Below are positions 57,047 through 64,000 of a stretch of DNA of 64,000 nt, piece after piece. The stretch is from Corynebacterium pacaense (GTDB taxonomy: Bacteria; Actinomycetota; Actinomycetes; Mycobacteriales; Mycobacteriaceae). The stretch covers positions 1,313,684 to 1,377,683 of the forward strand of contig NZ_LT821240.1 in NCBI RefSeq assembly GCF_900169525.1, given 5' to 3'. Made by a program: the position numbers and the translations under genes. Each line of letters begins with the position of its first letter. The first letter of the stretch is position 1. The notes beneath the pieces were generated by a model, which was given only the letters and a program-made list of their open reading frames with translations, did not search any database and was not told where the DNA came from.

Positions 57047-57552
57047 TCGCTGGTTTCAGGCGCCGCCTGCGCCCCCTGTTCGTCCTGTGGCTCACCGCCA
57101 TGTGGGTGATGCTGATGGGCGAGTTCAGCTGGGCCAACTTCATCGCGGGTTTCCTCGTCGCCATGGCAGTGGTGCTGTTCCTGCCCATGCCGGCGATGCC
57201 GGTGGTCAACATCTCCATCCGCTGGGGTGCGCTGCTGGCCCTGATCATCGAATGGCTGTGGGACCTGTGCAAGGCCTCGGTGAAGGTGGCCTGGCTGGCG
57301 CTGCGCCCCGCCGATCCGCCGAAGACGGCGATCCTGCAGGTGCCCATGCGCGTCCAGAACGATCTCATCCTCGCCCTCGCCACGGTGTTGTACAACCTGC
57401 AGCCGGGCGGCACGGTCTCCGACATCGATATCGCCAACCGCATGTGGACCATCCACGTTCTCGACGCGGACACACCGGAGGATATCGACCGCGAGATCGG
57501 CAACGTCTCCCGGCTCGAGGCCAAACTCATCCACGTCTTTGAAAGGAGGTAG
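57043..57552 (+). CDS. mrpE: Mrp antiporter subunit E
   Basis: A 169-residue protein. N-terminal helices (LFVLWLTAMWVMLMGEFSW, NFIAGFLVAMAVVLFL) precede the cytoplasmic PNT1-like domain: LQVPMRVQNDLILALATVLYN and PGGTVSDID, typical of MrpE. GTG start 57043 overlaps the TGA of mrpD. Confidence 0.92.
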   Translation: MIAGFRRRLRPLFVLWLTAMWVMLMGEFSWANFIAGFLVAMAVVLFLPMPAMPVVNISIRWGALLALIIEWLWDLCKASVKVAWLALRPADPPKTAILQVPMRVQNDLILALATVLYNLQPGGTVSDIDIANRMWTIHVLDADTPEDIDREIGNVSRLEAKLIHVFERR

Positions 57553-57562
57553 GCCCAAGATC

Positions 57563-57838
57563 ATGGATCACACCCTGTACACCAGCATCCTCACCGTCGC
57601 CGCACTTTTCTTCTGCCTGTCGTTCCTGTTCACCACCTACCAGATTCTGGTGGGGCCGAACTCCATCGACCGGCTCCTCGGCCTGGACGGCACCGTGTCC
57701 ATGATCCAGTGCGCACTGGCAACGTACATCTGCTGGTCACTGGATACGACGGTCTCCAATGCCATGATCGTGGTCGCCCTGCTCGGCTTCATCAGCTCGG
57801 TATCCGTCGCCCGCTTCAGAAAGAGGGATGGTGCCTGA
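57563..57838 (+). CDS. mrpF: Mrp antiporter subunit F
   Basis: A 91-residue three-helix protein with LFTTYQILVGPNSIDRLLGLD, the conserved G-P-x-x-x-D-R-x-x-x-x-D motif of MrpF. ATG 57563 follows AAAGGAGG at 15 bases; the TGATG junction links it to mrpG. Confidence 0.92.
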   Translation: MDHTLYTSILTVAALFFCLSFLFTTYQILVGPNSIDRLLGLDGTVSMIQCALATYICWSLDTTVSNAMIVVALLGFISSVSVARFRKRDGA

Positions 57839-58215
57839 TGAACATCCAGCTGATCACCGACATCATCTCACTGGTGCTGATCATGTGCGGGGCCCTGCTC
57901 TCCTTCTCCGCCGCGGTGGGTCTGATCCGCTTCCGCGACACCATGTCGCGCGTGCACGCGATCACCAAACCGCAGACCACGGGGCTGATCCTCACCGTCC
58001 TCGGCGCGCTCATCCGGATCCTGGGCCACGATGAATTCGATGTCGCCCAGCGCGGCGACATGGGAATCCTCGTGCTCCTCGTCCTCTTCGCCCTGCTGAC
58101 CAGCCCGGTCACGGCGCAGCGCGTCGGCCGTGTGTCCCGCCGCGAGGGCCTCTACGGCGACCGGGACGGCCTCACGCGTAACGACGCCCCCGCCGAGCGC
58201 GGGGTGCGGAAGTAG
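57838..58215 (+). CDS. mrpG: Mrp antiporter subunit G
   Basis: A 125-residue three-helix protein with AAVGLIRFRDTMSRVHAITKPQTTGLIL, in which the G-x-x-R-x-x-D-x-x-x-R-x-H-A motif of MrpG is split over the block. The ATG overlaps the mrpF TGA. Last gene of the mrp operon; it converges on the alpha/beta hydrolase gene. Confidence 0.92.
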   Translation: MNIQLITDIISLVLIMCGALLSFSAAVGLIRFRDTMSRVHAITKPQTTGLILTVLGALIRILGHDEFDVAQRGDMGILVLLVLFALLTSPVTAQRVGRVSRREGLYGDRDGLTRNDAPAERGVRK

Positions 58216-58219
58216 CCGG

Positions 58220-58684
58220 CTAACGCAGGAAAACCGACAGCAGCTCCGCGACCTCACGCGGATGGGTCGTGAAGGTGCGACGGGTCGCGCCGGGGATCGT
58301 GGCATGCTCCGCGGCCGCCGGTGCATCGCTGCCGGTGATGGTCAGGGTGGGCGTCGATACGCTCTGGTGGTCGCTCTTCCGGAACATCAGGCGCCTCCTA
58401 AGCGGTGCCGGGAAGGCCAGCACCAGGTGGCTCACGCGCCCCGGCTGCGCGGCAGCGATCCGCAGCGCCACGGTGGCGCCGACCCCGCACCCCAGCAGCA
58501 CCACCCGGCGCAGCTCGTGCTTGTCCAGCAGTGCCTCCACCGCCGTAGCGCCCTGCTCCACCGACCCCGCCCAGGGGGCGATCCGGGGACGCAGCCCGAG
58601 ATCCGCGGGCAGCTCGTTGATGATCTCGGTGTACTCGTCCGGCATCTGCCGCGCATCGGGTACGACGATGAGATGCCTACTCAA
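58220..58684 (-). CDS. alpha/beta-hydrolase-like protein with cysteine nucleophile elbow
   Basis: About 154 residues from a TTG at 58684 that overlaps the stop region of the upstream ligase gene (GGAG about 10 bases upstream). The elbow reads [17 protein letters not shown], i.e. G-C-G-V-G rather than G-x-S-x-G, as in dienelactone hydrolases. [21 protein letters not shown] carries the late-strand Asp and His region. The length is short for the fold, so a cap is absent. An ATG further in would remove the first strand ([11 protein letters not shown]). Substrate unknown. Confidence 0.6.
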   Translation of the reverse strand: MSRHLIVVPDARQMPDEYTEIINELPADLGLRPRIAPWAGSVEQGATAVEALLDKHELRRVVLLGCGVGATVALRIAAAQPGRVSHLVLAFPAPLRRRLMFRKSDHQSVSTPTLTITGSDAPAAAEHATIPGATRRTFTTHPREVAELLSVFLR

Positions 58685-59819
58685 GAGGTTGCAGCTCCTC
58701 CAGCTCATCACAGGCCAGATCGACGGCGGCGATCCAGGAACCGGTTCGCGTGAATTCGCGACGCTGGCGCTCGTAGCCGCCCCCGCGCTCGAGTATTTCC
58801 AGCACCAGCTCCAGCTCGCCTGCGCATCCCAGCTCCGTTGCCAGCGGGTGCAGGGAGGAGACCAGTCTGCGCAGCTCATCCTGGACCATGGCCTCATCGG
58901 TATCGCGGGAAATGATGATCTCCGCATCCAGCCCGTACCGCGCCGCACGCCACTTGTTCTCGGCGACGTGCCAGGGCTGCAGGGTGGGCAGCTGCTCGCC
59001 GTTGTCGATCATCCGGTCATAGTGGACCACCAGGCAGTGGGTGAGGGCGACAATGGCCGAGAGCTCACGCAGATTGGAGGTGGAATCACAGACCCGGACC
59101 TCGATGGTGCCCCACTTGGCTGCCGGCCTGATATCAAAGTGCATGGAACCGGTGTGGTTGATAACCCCCGACCTGCCCTGGTCCGCCATGTACTGCTCCC
59201 ATTCCGGCCAGCTGGAGAACTGGTAGGGCAGACCGGCGGTGGGCAGCTGCTGATAGAGCATGGTGCGGTTGGAGGCGTAGCCGGTATCGATACCGTCCCA
59301 GCCGGGAGAGCTCGCCGAGAGCGCGAGCAGGTGCGGATAGTTGGTCAGCAGCGCATTGATGATCGGCCACACCCGGTCCTCGTGACTGATGCCAACGTGG
59401 ACATGGATTCCCCATATCAGCATCTGGTTGCCCCAGTACTGCGTCCGCGCGATGATCTCATCGTAGGACCCCTTCTCCGAGACCGGATTGTCCCGGAAGT
59501 CGGAGAAGGGATGGGAACCGGAGGTCCACAGCCGCAGACCGAGCTGCTCGGCGGCGCTGTCGACGGCGGACAGTGAATGCGCCAGCTCGGCCACCGCCTG
59601 GGGCACCGTGTCGCAGATGCCGGTGACCAGCTCGACGGTGTTCTGCAGGAACTCCCGCTCGAGATGGACCTCGGGGTGTGCCGCCGAAACGATGTCGATG
59701 ATCTCCGCCGCTCTGGGCGAGAGATCACGGGTGTCCGGGTCGACGAGTGCGATTTCCCACTCCACGCCGAGTGTGGGCCTGGGTGAACGCCTGAATTCGA
59801 TTGCCTCTGCCTGAGCCAT
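58677..59819 (-). CDS. carboxylate-amine ligase, YbdK/GCS2 family
   Basis: A 380-residue ATP-dependent ligase of the glutamate-cysteine ligase 2 family: [65 protein letters not shown] and [17 protein letters not shown]. Some members show weak gamma-glutamylcysteine synthesis, and in corynebacteria the physiological product is not known. Cytoplasmic. It overlaps the downstream hydrolase-like gene by 8 bases. Confidence 0.85.
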   Translation of the reverse strand: MAQAEAIEFRRSPRPTLGVEWEIALVDPDTRDLSPRAAEIIDIVSAAHPEVHLEREFLQNTVELVTGICDTVPQAVAELAHSLSAVDSAAEQLGLRLWTSGSHPFSDFRDNPVSEKGSYDEIIARTQYWGNQMLIWGIHVHVGISHEDRVWPIINALLTNYPHLLALSASSPGWDGIDTGYASNRTMLYQQLPTAGLPYQFSSWPEWEQYMADQGRSGVINHTGSMHFDIRPAAKWGTIEVRVCDSTSNLRELSAIVALTHCLVVHYDRMIDNGEQLPTLQPWHVAENKWRAARYGLDAEIIISRDTDEAMVQDELRRLVSSLHPLATELGCAGELELVLEILERGGGYERQRREFTRTGSWIAAVDLACDELEELQPLE

Positions 59820-59858
59820 AACGTCGACCTCCTCTGCTTGATTTAGGGTGCTGTGCCT

Positions 59859-60491
59859 TTAAAGTGCGGTGTCCTGGACGAGCACGAGGACAAGGGAGTC
59901 CCTGCCCTCGGTCTCCTTCGGCAGCGCATCGGATCTCTCCTGCGCCACCCCGCCCACGCGCTCGGCGAGTTCCCTGGCCTTCTGCTCCGCGTCCGGGTTC
60001 CCCGGGGTGAAGTAGACGGTGTTCTCCGGGAGGAGCACATCGGGAAGGTTCCCCGACTCCACCACGGGGAAGTCGCCGCGCAGTTCATCGGCGACGCGGG
60101 CGGCGAGCTGGGGGACGGTGGAGTTATTGAGCACATGCAGCGTTCGCACCGGCTCCGCCGCTCCCCCCGCGGCTGCGGGCGCCGCCGGGGATGCGGGTGC
60201 CGTCGTCTGAGGGAGGGTGGTGGATTCGGTGGTTGCTGTCTCCGCACCGGTGGTCGTGGCCGGGGATGCGGTCGCAGCGGGGGAGCCCGCCTGGGTGCTG
60301 GAGGAGGTGGTCGCCACCGCTCCCGTCCCGGAATCCCGCGAGTTCATCGACCACAGCGCCCACACAGCGAGCAGCACCGCGACCGCGATGAGGATCATGG
60401 CCAGCCCGCGCAGGGGCAGCCCGGGGCCCGCCTTCTTTTCCTCCGCCCCGCCGTGGCGGCCGGAGTCGGGATTCCGCATGTCCGATGTCAT
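59859..60491 (-). CDS. membrane-anchored LytR C-terminal domain protein
   Basis: A 210-residue protein: a short cytoplasmic part, one helix (LRGLAMILIAVAVLLAVWAL), a Thr/Ala/Ser/Pro-rich stalk of about 60 residues and a C-terminal LytR_C domain (TLHVLNNSTVPQLAARVADEL, VYFTPGNPDAEQKARELAERVG). The catalytic LCP domain is absent. Likely an exported envelope protein with unknown ligand. The ATG at 60491 lacks a Shine-Dalgarno; ATG 60479 is an alternative. It lies five bases after the DUF3263 gene. Confidence 0.75.
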   Translation of the reverse strand: MTSDMRNPDSGRHGGAEEKKAGPGLPLRGLAMILIAVAVLLAVWALWSMNSRDSGTGAVATTSSSTQAGSPAATASPATTTGAETATTESTTLPQTTAPASPAAPAAAGGAAEPVRTLHVLNNSTVPQLAARVADELRGDFPVVESGNLPDVLLPENTVYFTPGNPDAEQKARELAERVGGVAQERSDALPKETEGRDSLVLVLVQDTAL

Positions 60492-60496
60492 GTCGG

Positions 60497-60709
60497 TTAT
60501 TCTATCTTCCCGGCGCGACGCCGTAGCCTGGACACCAGCGTTGGATTCACCTTCATCGCCTCAGGGGCATCGATAATGATGTTCAGACGCTGGTAGTAGC
60601 GCACCGGTGAGATACCGAAGGCCGTTCTGATGGCATCCTCCTTCGCCCCTGTCCCACGGGGCGCGGTGGCCTCGAACTCCAGGATCATTAAATCATCTGC
60701 GGAGAGCAT
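60497..60709 (-). CDS. DUF3263 protein
   Basis: A 70-residue protein, MLSADDLMILEFEATAPRG, then AIRTAFGISPVRYYQRLNIIID and LVSRLRRRAGKIE. The central G-I-S-x-x-R-Y-Y-Q-x-L-N is the DUF3263 hallmark and looks like a helix-turn-helix-type element. It is found upstream of LytR_C genes in many actinobacteria. The ATG at 60709 lies 3-8 bases behind a TACAGT -10, indicating a leaderless message. An ATG at 60727 would overlap def. Confidence 0.8.
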   Translation of the reverse strand: MLSADDLMILEFEATAPRGTGAKEDAIRTAFGISPVRYYQRLNIIIDAPEAMKVNPTLVSRLRRRAGKIE

Positions 60710-60710
60710 G

Positions 60711-60724
60711 CCTAAACTGTAGGG
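60711..60724. promoter_or_regulatory. overlapping divergent -10 elements between DUF3263 and def
   Basis: Only 16 bases separate the two divergent start codons. CCTAAACTGTAGGG contains TAAACT (60713-60718) for def and TACAGT (60715-60720 complement) for DUF3263, inside a near-palindrome GCCTA...TAGGGC. Both messages would be leaderless, and polymerases would compete for the same DNA. Confidence 0.55.
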
Positions 60725-60725
60725 C

Positions 60726-61307
60726 ATGACTGTCCGAGCAATTGTTATTCACGGCGACCCCGTCCTCCACCACCCGACCGCACCGGTCACCGAGGACGTC
60801 TCGGAGCTGCAGGATCTGATCGCCGACATGTACGAGACGATGGAGGCCGCCCACGGGGTGGGCCTTGCGGCGAACCAGATCGGGGTCTCCAAACGGATCT
60901 TCGTGTACAACTGCCCGGATGACGAGGGACACCTGCACCGCGGCTGCTTCATCAACCCGGTGCTGGAAACCTCCGAGATCCCGGAGACGATGCCGCTGGA
61001 CGACGGCAGTGACGAGGAGGGGTGCCTGTCCGTTCCCGGCGAGGGCTTCCCCACCGGCCGCGCCGACTGGGCGAGGGTGACCGGGCTCAATGAGCACGGC
61101 GAGGAGGTCTCCGTGGAGGCCACCGGCTTCCTCGCCCGCTGTTTCCAGCACGAGGTCGGGCACCTCGACGGTTTCGTCTACACCGACACCCTCATCGGGC
61201 GCTGGAAACGGCAGGCGAAGAAGGCCATCAAAGCCCACGGCTGGACCGAGGCCGGTCTCACCTGGATGCCGGGCGTGGACGAGGACCCTTTCGGTCACGA
61301 TGACTAG
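60726..61307 (+). CDS. def: peptide deformylase
   Basis: A 193-residue metalloenzyme removing the formyl group from nascent proteins. Motifs: GVGLAANQ (residues 44-51), EEGCLSVPG with the Cys ligand and QHEVGHLDG (His142, Glu143, His146); the usual HEVDH has Gly here. C-terminal extension [11 protein letters not shown] is typical of corynebacteria. ATG 60726 lies 7 bases after TAAACT. Stop overlaps the GNAT start. Confidence 0.95.
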   Translation: MTVRAIVIHGDPVLHHPTAPVTEDVSELQDLIADMYETMEAAHGVGLAANQIGVSKRIFVYNCPDDEGHLHRGCFINPVLETSEIPETMPLDDGSDEEGCLSVPGEGFPTGRADWARVTGLNEHGEEVSVEATGFLARCFQHEVGHLDGFVYTDTLIGRWKRQAKKAIKAHGWTEAGLTWMPGVDEDPFGHDD

Positions 61308-62316
61308 CCTGCCTAGGTTCCGCTCCGAGAACCCGAGGATCGGCGACCGGATCGTGCTTCGCCGCCTGATCGGCGACCCGGCGGGTGCCGATACGCTGTG
61401 GAGTGACATCATCGGCCATGTCATCTCCCTGGATCCGCTGGTGGTGCGCCCGCAGTCCATCGGGGGCATGCCCTCGGAGGCGGAAGCCATCGAGGTTCCC
61501 CGGGAGCACATCGCCGTGATCAAGATCCTCTCCCCGCGCACGATCCGCAACTCCGACATCCGCGCCGTCGAGGTCGCCACCGCCAAGGCGTTCCCCGGCA
61601 TCGCCCACGAGTGGTCCGGCGGGTGGCTGCTGCGTGCCGGAGACGGGATCGCCGAGCGCTCCAACTCCGCCTCGCCGCTGGGTCCGGGCACCGGATTCGA
61701 GGCCGTGCCCATGGATGCGATCACCGGGTTCTACGCCAGTCACGATCTGCCCGTGCGGCTGCACATCCCGGAACGCATCGGCAACCCGGCACTGAAGTTC
61801 ATTGCCACCGAACCAGGAAAATGGGAGTTCGGCCCCGAGATCCTGGTGATGACGGCCCCGCTCGCCTCCCGCGAGCCCACCCCGCTGCCGGAGGGACTGA
61901 GCTTCCGCATCGATGACCAGCCCGATGAGGAGTGGCTGGGGATGTACCACTTCCGCGGTCGCGCCCTCCCACCCGAGGCCCTGGAGCTGCTGCGCACCAG
62001 CATCGACGGGCGCATGGGTTTCGGCCGGATGGTCACAGGTGCCGGGCAGACGGTGGCGATCACCCGCGCCACCATCACGGCCTCCGGTTCGCGTACCTTC
62101 CTGGGCTACTCCGCGGTCGAGGTCGCCCCCGCTTTTCGACGCCGCGGCCTGGGCACGGCACTGGGGTCCCGCATTCTCGACTGGGGCGCCCAGATGGGCG
62201 CCGGGGAGGCGTACCTGCAGGTGGTCTCGTGGAATGCGGCCGGCATCGGGCTCTATGAGAAACTCGGTTTTCTCGAGCACCACCGGCACCGCTACGCGGT
62301 GCGCAGTGGTGGGTGA
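61300..62316 (+). CDS. GNAT acetyltransferase, probable N-acetylglutamate synthase of the corynebacterial type
   Basis: A 338-residue protein. The C-terminal ~90 residues are a GNAT domain with the acetyl-CoA loop [20 protein letters not shown] and the closing [20 protein letters not shown]. The N-terminal 240 residues form a second, degenerate acetyltransferase-like unit ([21 protein letters not shown]). In C. glutamicum a GNAT protein coded beside def and xthA (cg3035) was reported as a novel N-acetylglutamate synthase; order and architecture here agree, so it may start arginine synthesis. ATG 61300 overlaps the def stop by 8 bases. Confidence 0.7.
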   Translation: MTSLPRFRSENPRIGDRIVLRRLIGDPAGADTLWSDIIGHVISLDPLVVRPQSIGGMPSEAEAIEVPREHIAVIKILSPRTIRNSDIRAVEVATAKAFPGIAHEWSGGWLLRAGDGIAERSNSASPLGPGTGFEAVPMDAITGFYASHDLPVRLHIPERIGNPALKFIATEPGKWEFGPEILVMTAPLASREPTPLPEGLSFRIDDQPDEEWLGMYHFRGRALPPEALELLRTSIDGRMGFGRMVTGAGQTVAITRATITASGSRTFLGYSAVEVAPAFRRRGLGTALGSRILDWGAQMGAGEAYLQVVSWNAAGIGLYEKLGFLEHHRHRYAVRSGG

Positions 62317-62359
62317 AGCCGCGGTTGGGCGTCGTCACGCTTCGGCTAGGGTATAGGGC

Positions 62360-63166
62360 ATGCGCATCGCCAACTGGAACGTCAACTCGGCCCGCACCCG
62401 CGCGGACCGCATGGTGGAATTCCTGACCCGCAATGACGTGGACATCCTGCTGGTGCAGGAAACCAAGTGCAGGGACGACCAGTTCCCCACCGGGCGCTTC
62501 ACCGCGATCGGTTACCACGTCGCCCATTTCGGCCTGGACCAGTGGAACGGCGTGGCCATCATCTCCAGGGTCGGCATCAAGGATGTGCACACACAGTTCC
62601 CGGGCCAGCCCGGCTTCAACAAGAATCCCGCCGCGCCGCAGCTGACCGAGGCCCGTGCCATCGGCGCCCTGTGCGGCGGCGTGCGGGTATGGAGCCTCTA
62701 CGTTCCCAACGGCCGCGAGATCGCCGACCCGCACTATGACTACAAGCTCCGCTGGCTCTTCGCGCTGCGCAACCATGTGGCCGAGATCCTGGGGGCCGAT
62801 CCCTCGGCCCGACTGCTCCTGGGAGGTGATTTCAATATCGCCCCCACCGACGCCGATGTCTGGGACATCTCCGCATTCGAGGGGAAGACCCACGTCACCG
62901 AGCCAGAGCGGGCGGCATTCGAGCAGCTTCTCGAGGCCGGGCTGAGTGAAACCACCCCGGGACCGGGGACCTTCACCTATTGGGACTACAAGGGTGCCCG
63001 CTTCCTCCGTGGCGAGGGCATGCGGATCGACTTCCAGCTGGCCTCCCCGGCACTGGCCAGCACGGCGACGGGAAGCTTCGTTGATGTCGACGAGCGCCGG
63101 GGCAGGGGCGCCTCCGACCATGCCCCCGTGATCGTGGACTACAACCTGGACCCCGCAGGGGCCTAA
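62360..63166 (+). CDS. xthA: exodeoxyribonuclease III
   Basis: A 268-residue AP endonuclease/3' exonuclease for base-excision repair. Motifs: IANWNVNSARTR, LLVQETKCRDDQFP (metal Glu), LYVPNGRE, GDFNIAPTDADVWD and the C-terminal GASDHAPVIVD with catalytic Asp-His. A TAGGGT at 62347-62352 lies 7 bases before the ATG, so the transcript may be leaderless. Confidence 0.95.
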   Translation: MRIANWNVNSARTRADRMVEFLTRNDVDILLVQETKCRDDQFPTGRFTAIGYHVAHFGLDQWNGVAIISRVGIKDVHTQFPGQPGFNKNPAAPQLTEARAIGALCGGVRVWSLYVPNGREIADPHYDYKLRWLFALRNHVAEILGADPSARLLLGGDFNIAPTDADVWDISAFEGKTHVTEPERAAFEQLLEAGLSETTPGPGTFTYWDYKGARFLRGEGMRIDFQLASPALASTATGSFVDVDERRGRGASDHAPVIVDYNLDPAGA

Positions 63167-63172
63167 TCCCCC

Positions 63173-64000
63173 ATGACACTGCAGATCGATCTGGAGATGT
63201 GGCAGACCCTCGGTCTGATCATCGATTATTCCATCAAGATCCTGGCCATCGGCTACGTCCCCGAGGGCCGACGCCCCAGTTCCTCCACGGCGTGGCTGCT
63301 GACGATTCTGCTCATCCCTTTCCTCGGCCTGCCGCTGTTCCTGCTGATGGGTTCGCCCTACATCAACCGCAGGCGGCACCGCATCCAGCAGGAGATCAAT
63401 GATCTCATCGACGATGTCCACGCCGACGTCCCGGATTTCCCGGAGGGCATGACCGTTTCCAGCGAACTGGAATCCGTGATCCGGTTGAACCGGAAACTGA
63501 CCAGCATGCCGGCGGTCACCGCCACCAACCACGGCGTGTACAGCGACTACCAGCAGTCCCTGGACAGGATGATCGCCTCCATAGACGCGGCGCGGTCCTA
63601 CGTCCATGTTGAGATCTACATCATGGCCTGGGACCAGACCACCAGACCCTTCTACGAGGCGCTGGAGCGCGCGGTGCGGCGCGGGGTCAAGGTCCGTCTG
63701 CTCTTTGACCACGTCGGAAGCTGGAAGTACCCCAACTACCGGCGGCTGGGAAGGGAACTGACCCGTATGGGTATCGACTGGTACCTCATGCTCCCGCTGC
63801 AGCCGTGGAGGGGGCGTTTCCGCCGACCCGACCTCCGCAATCACCGGAAGATGCTCATCGTCGACGGCCACACCGGCTTCATCGGCTCCCAGAACATCAT
63901 CGATTCCAGTTACCTCATGCGGCGGAACCGGCGCATCGGGCGGCACTGGATGGATGTCATGGTCGAGTTCAGCGGACCGGTGGTGTCCTCGATGGAGATG
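63173..64000 (+). CDS. cls: cardiolipin synthase, N-terminal part
   Basis: The gene runs off the right edge; 276 codons are visible. Two N-terminal helices (TLGLIIDYSIKILAIGYV-type and TAWLLTILLIPFLGLPLFLL) and the loop MGSPYINRRRH are followed by the first phospholipase D half with HRKMLIVDGHTGFIGSQN (H-K-x4-D). The second HKD motif should lie beyond the window. The enzyme makes cardiolipin in the plasma membrane. It starts 6 bases after xthA and is probably cotranscribed. Confidence 0.9.
   Translation, partial: MTLQIDLEMWQTLGLIIDYSIKILAIGYVPEGRRPSSSTAWLLTILLIPFLGLPLFLLMGSPYINRRRHRIQQEINDLIDDVHADVPDFPEGMTVSSELESVIRLNRKLTSMPAVTATNHGVYSDYQQSLDRMIASIDAARSYVHVEIYIMAWDQTTRPFYEALERAVRRGVKVRLLFDHVGSWKYPNYRRLGRELTRMGIDWYLMLPLQPWRGRFRRPDLRNHRKMLIVDGHTGFIGSQNIIDSSYLMRRNRRIGRHWMDVMVEFSGPVVSSMEM

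Overview
The window is a stretch of chromosome from a GC-rich Corynebacterium close to C. glutamicum and C. efficiens. This rests on tiny PorA/PorH mycomembrane channel proteins between ppk2 and groEL, a PS2-type S-layer protein (CspB) between clpC and a GuaB1-type gene, a ButA-type diacetyl reductase, a GNAT protein resembling the C. glutamicum type of N-acetylglutamate synthase, CIRCE, ClgR-like and SigH-like stress sites, and several apparently leaderless genes. The species is inferred from recalled family resemblance, not from a search.

Layout. 0-4 kb: end of mutY, a DUF4236 protein, butA, a FUSC-like membrane protein and a Fic-fold protein lacking the catalytic histidine. 4-11 kb: clpC, the decayed remains of a peptide-type ABC transporter operon, and cspB with a long non-coding upstream region. 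11-25 kb: guaB1, an MFS drug exporter and a VanZ/RDD protein, then a tightly overlapping leftward series ftsH-folE-folP-folB-folK-DUF3180-DUF6779-DUF2520-panC-like-lysS. 25-28 kb: hpt, tilS and a PBP4-type carboxypeptidase, divergent from ppa and a racemase-fold protein with no catalytic cysteines. 28-32 kb: a five-gene membrane/spermidine-synthase-like cluster of unknown role. 32-36.5 kb: a sucrose-type catabolic cluster (GH32 hydrolase, CscB-like symporter, LacI regulator with a perfect palindromic operator).

36.5-44.5 kb: rhodanese, MarR regulator and a 1295-residue single-module Pls-type nonribosomal peptide synthetase, followed by two insertion sequences packed into the site where the synthetase stop codon once overlapped the stop of an HNH endonuclease gene. 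44.6-49 kb: ppk2, two tandem copies of porH-porA, and groEL behind a CIRCE element. 49-51.4 kb: an M20 peptidase and a small LeuA-regulatory-domain-like protein preceded by a leaderless 20-codon upstream ORF and mutually exclusive RNA pairings. 51.7-58.2 kb: a complete Mrp cation/proton antiporter operon. 58.2-64 kb: an alpha/beta hydrolase with a cysteine elbow, a YbdK-type ligase, a LytR C-terminal-domain protein, a DUF3263 protein back to back with def, the GNAT protein, xthA and the start of a cardiolipin synthase gene.

Much of the window concerns the cell envelope and proteostasis: S-layer, PorHA channels, cardiolipin, PBP4, ClpC, FtsH and GroEL. It also holds housekeeping folate, tRNA and nucleotide genes, with accessory pieces (cspB region, sugar cluster, NRPS, IS elements) inserted between conserved blocks.
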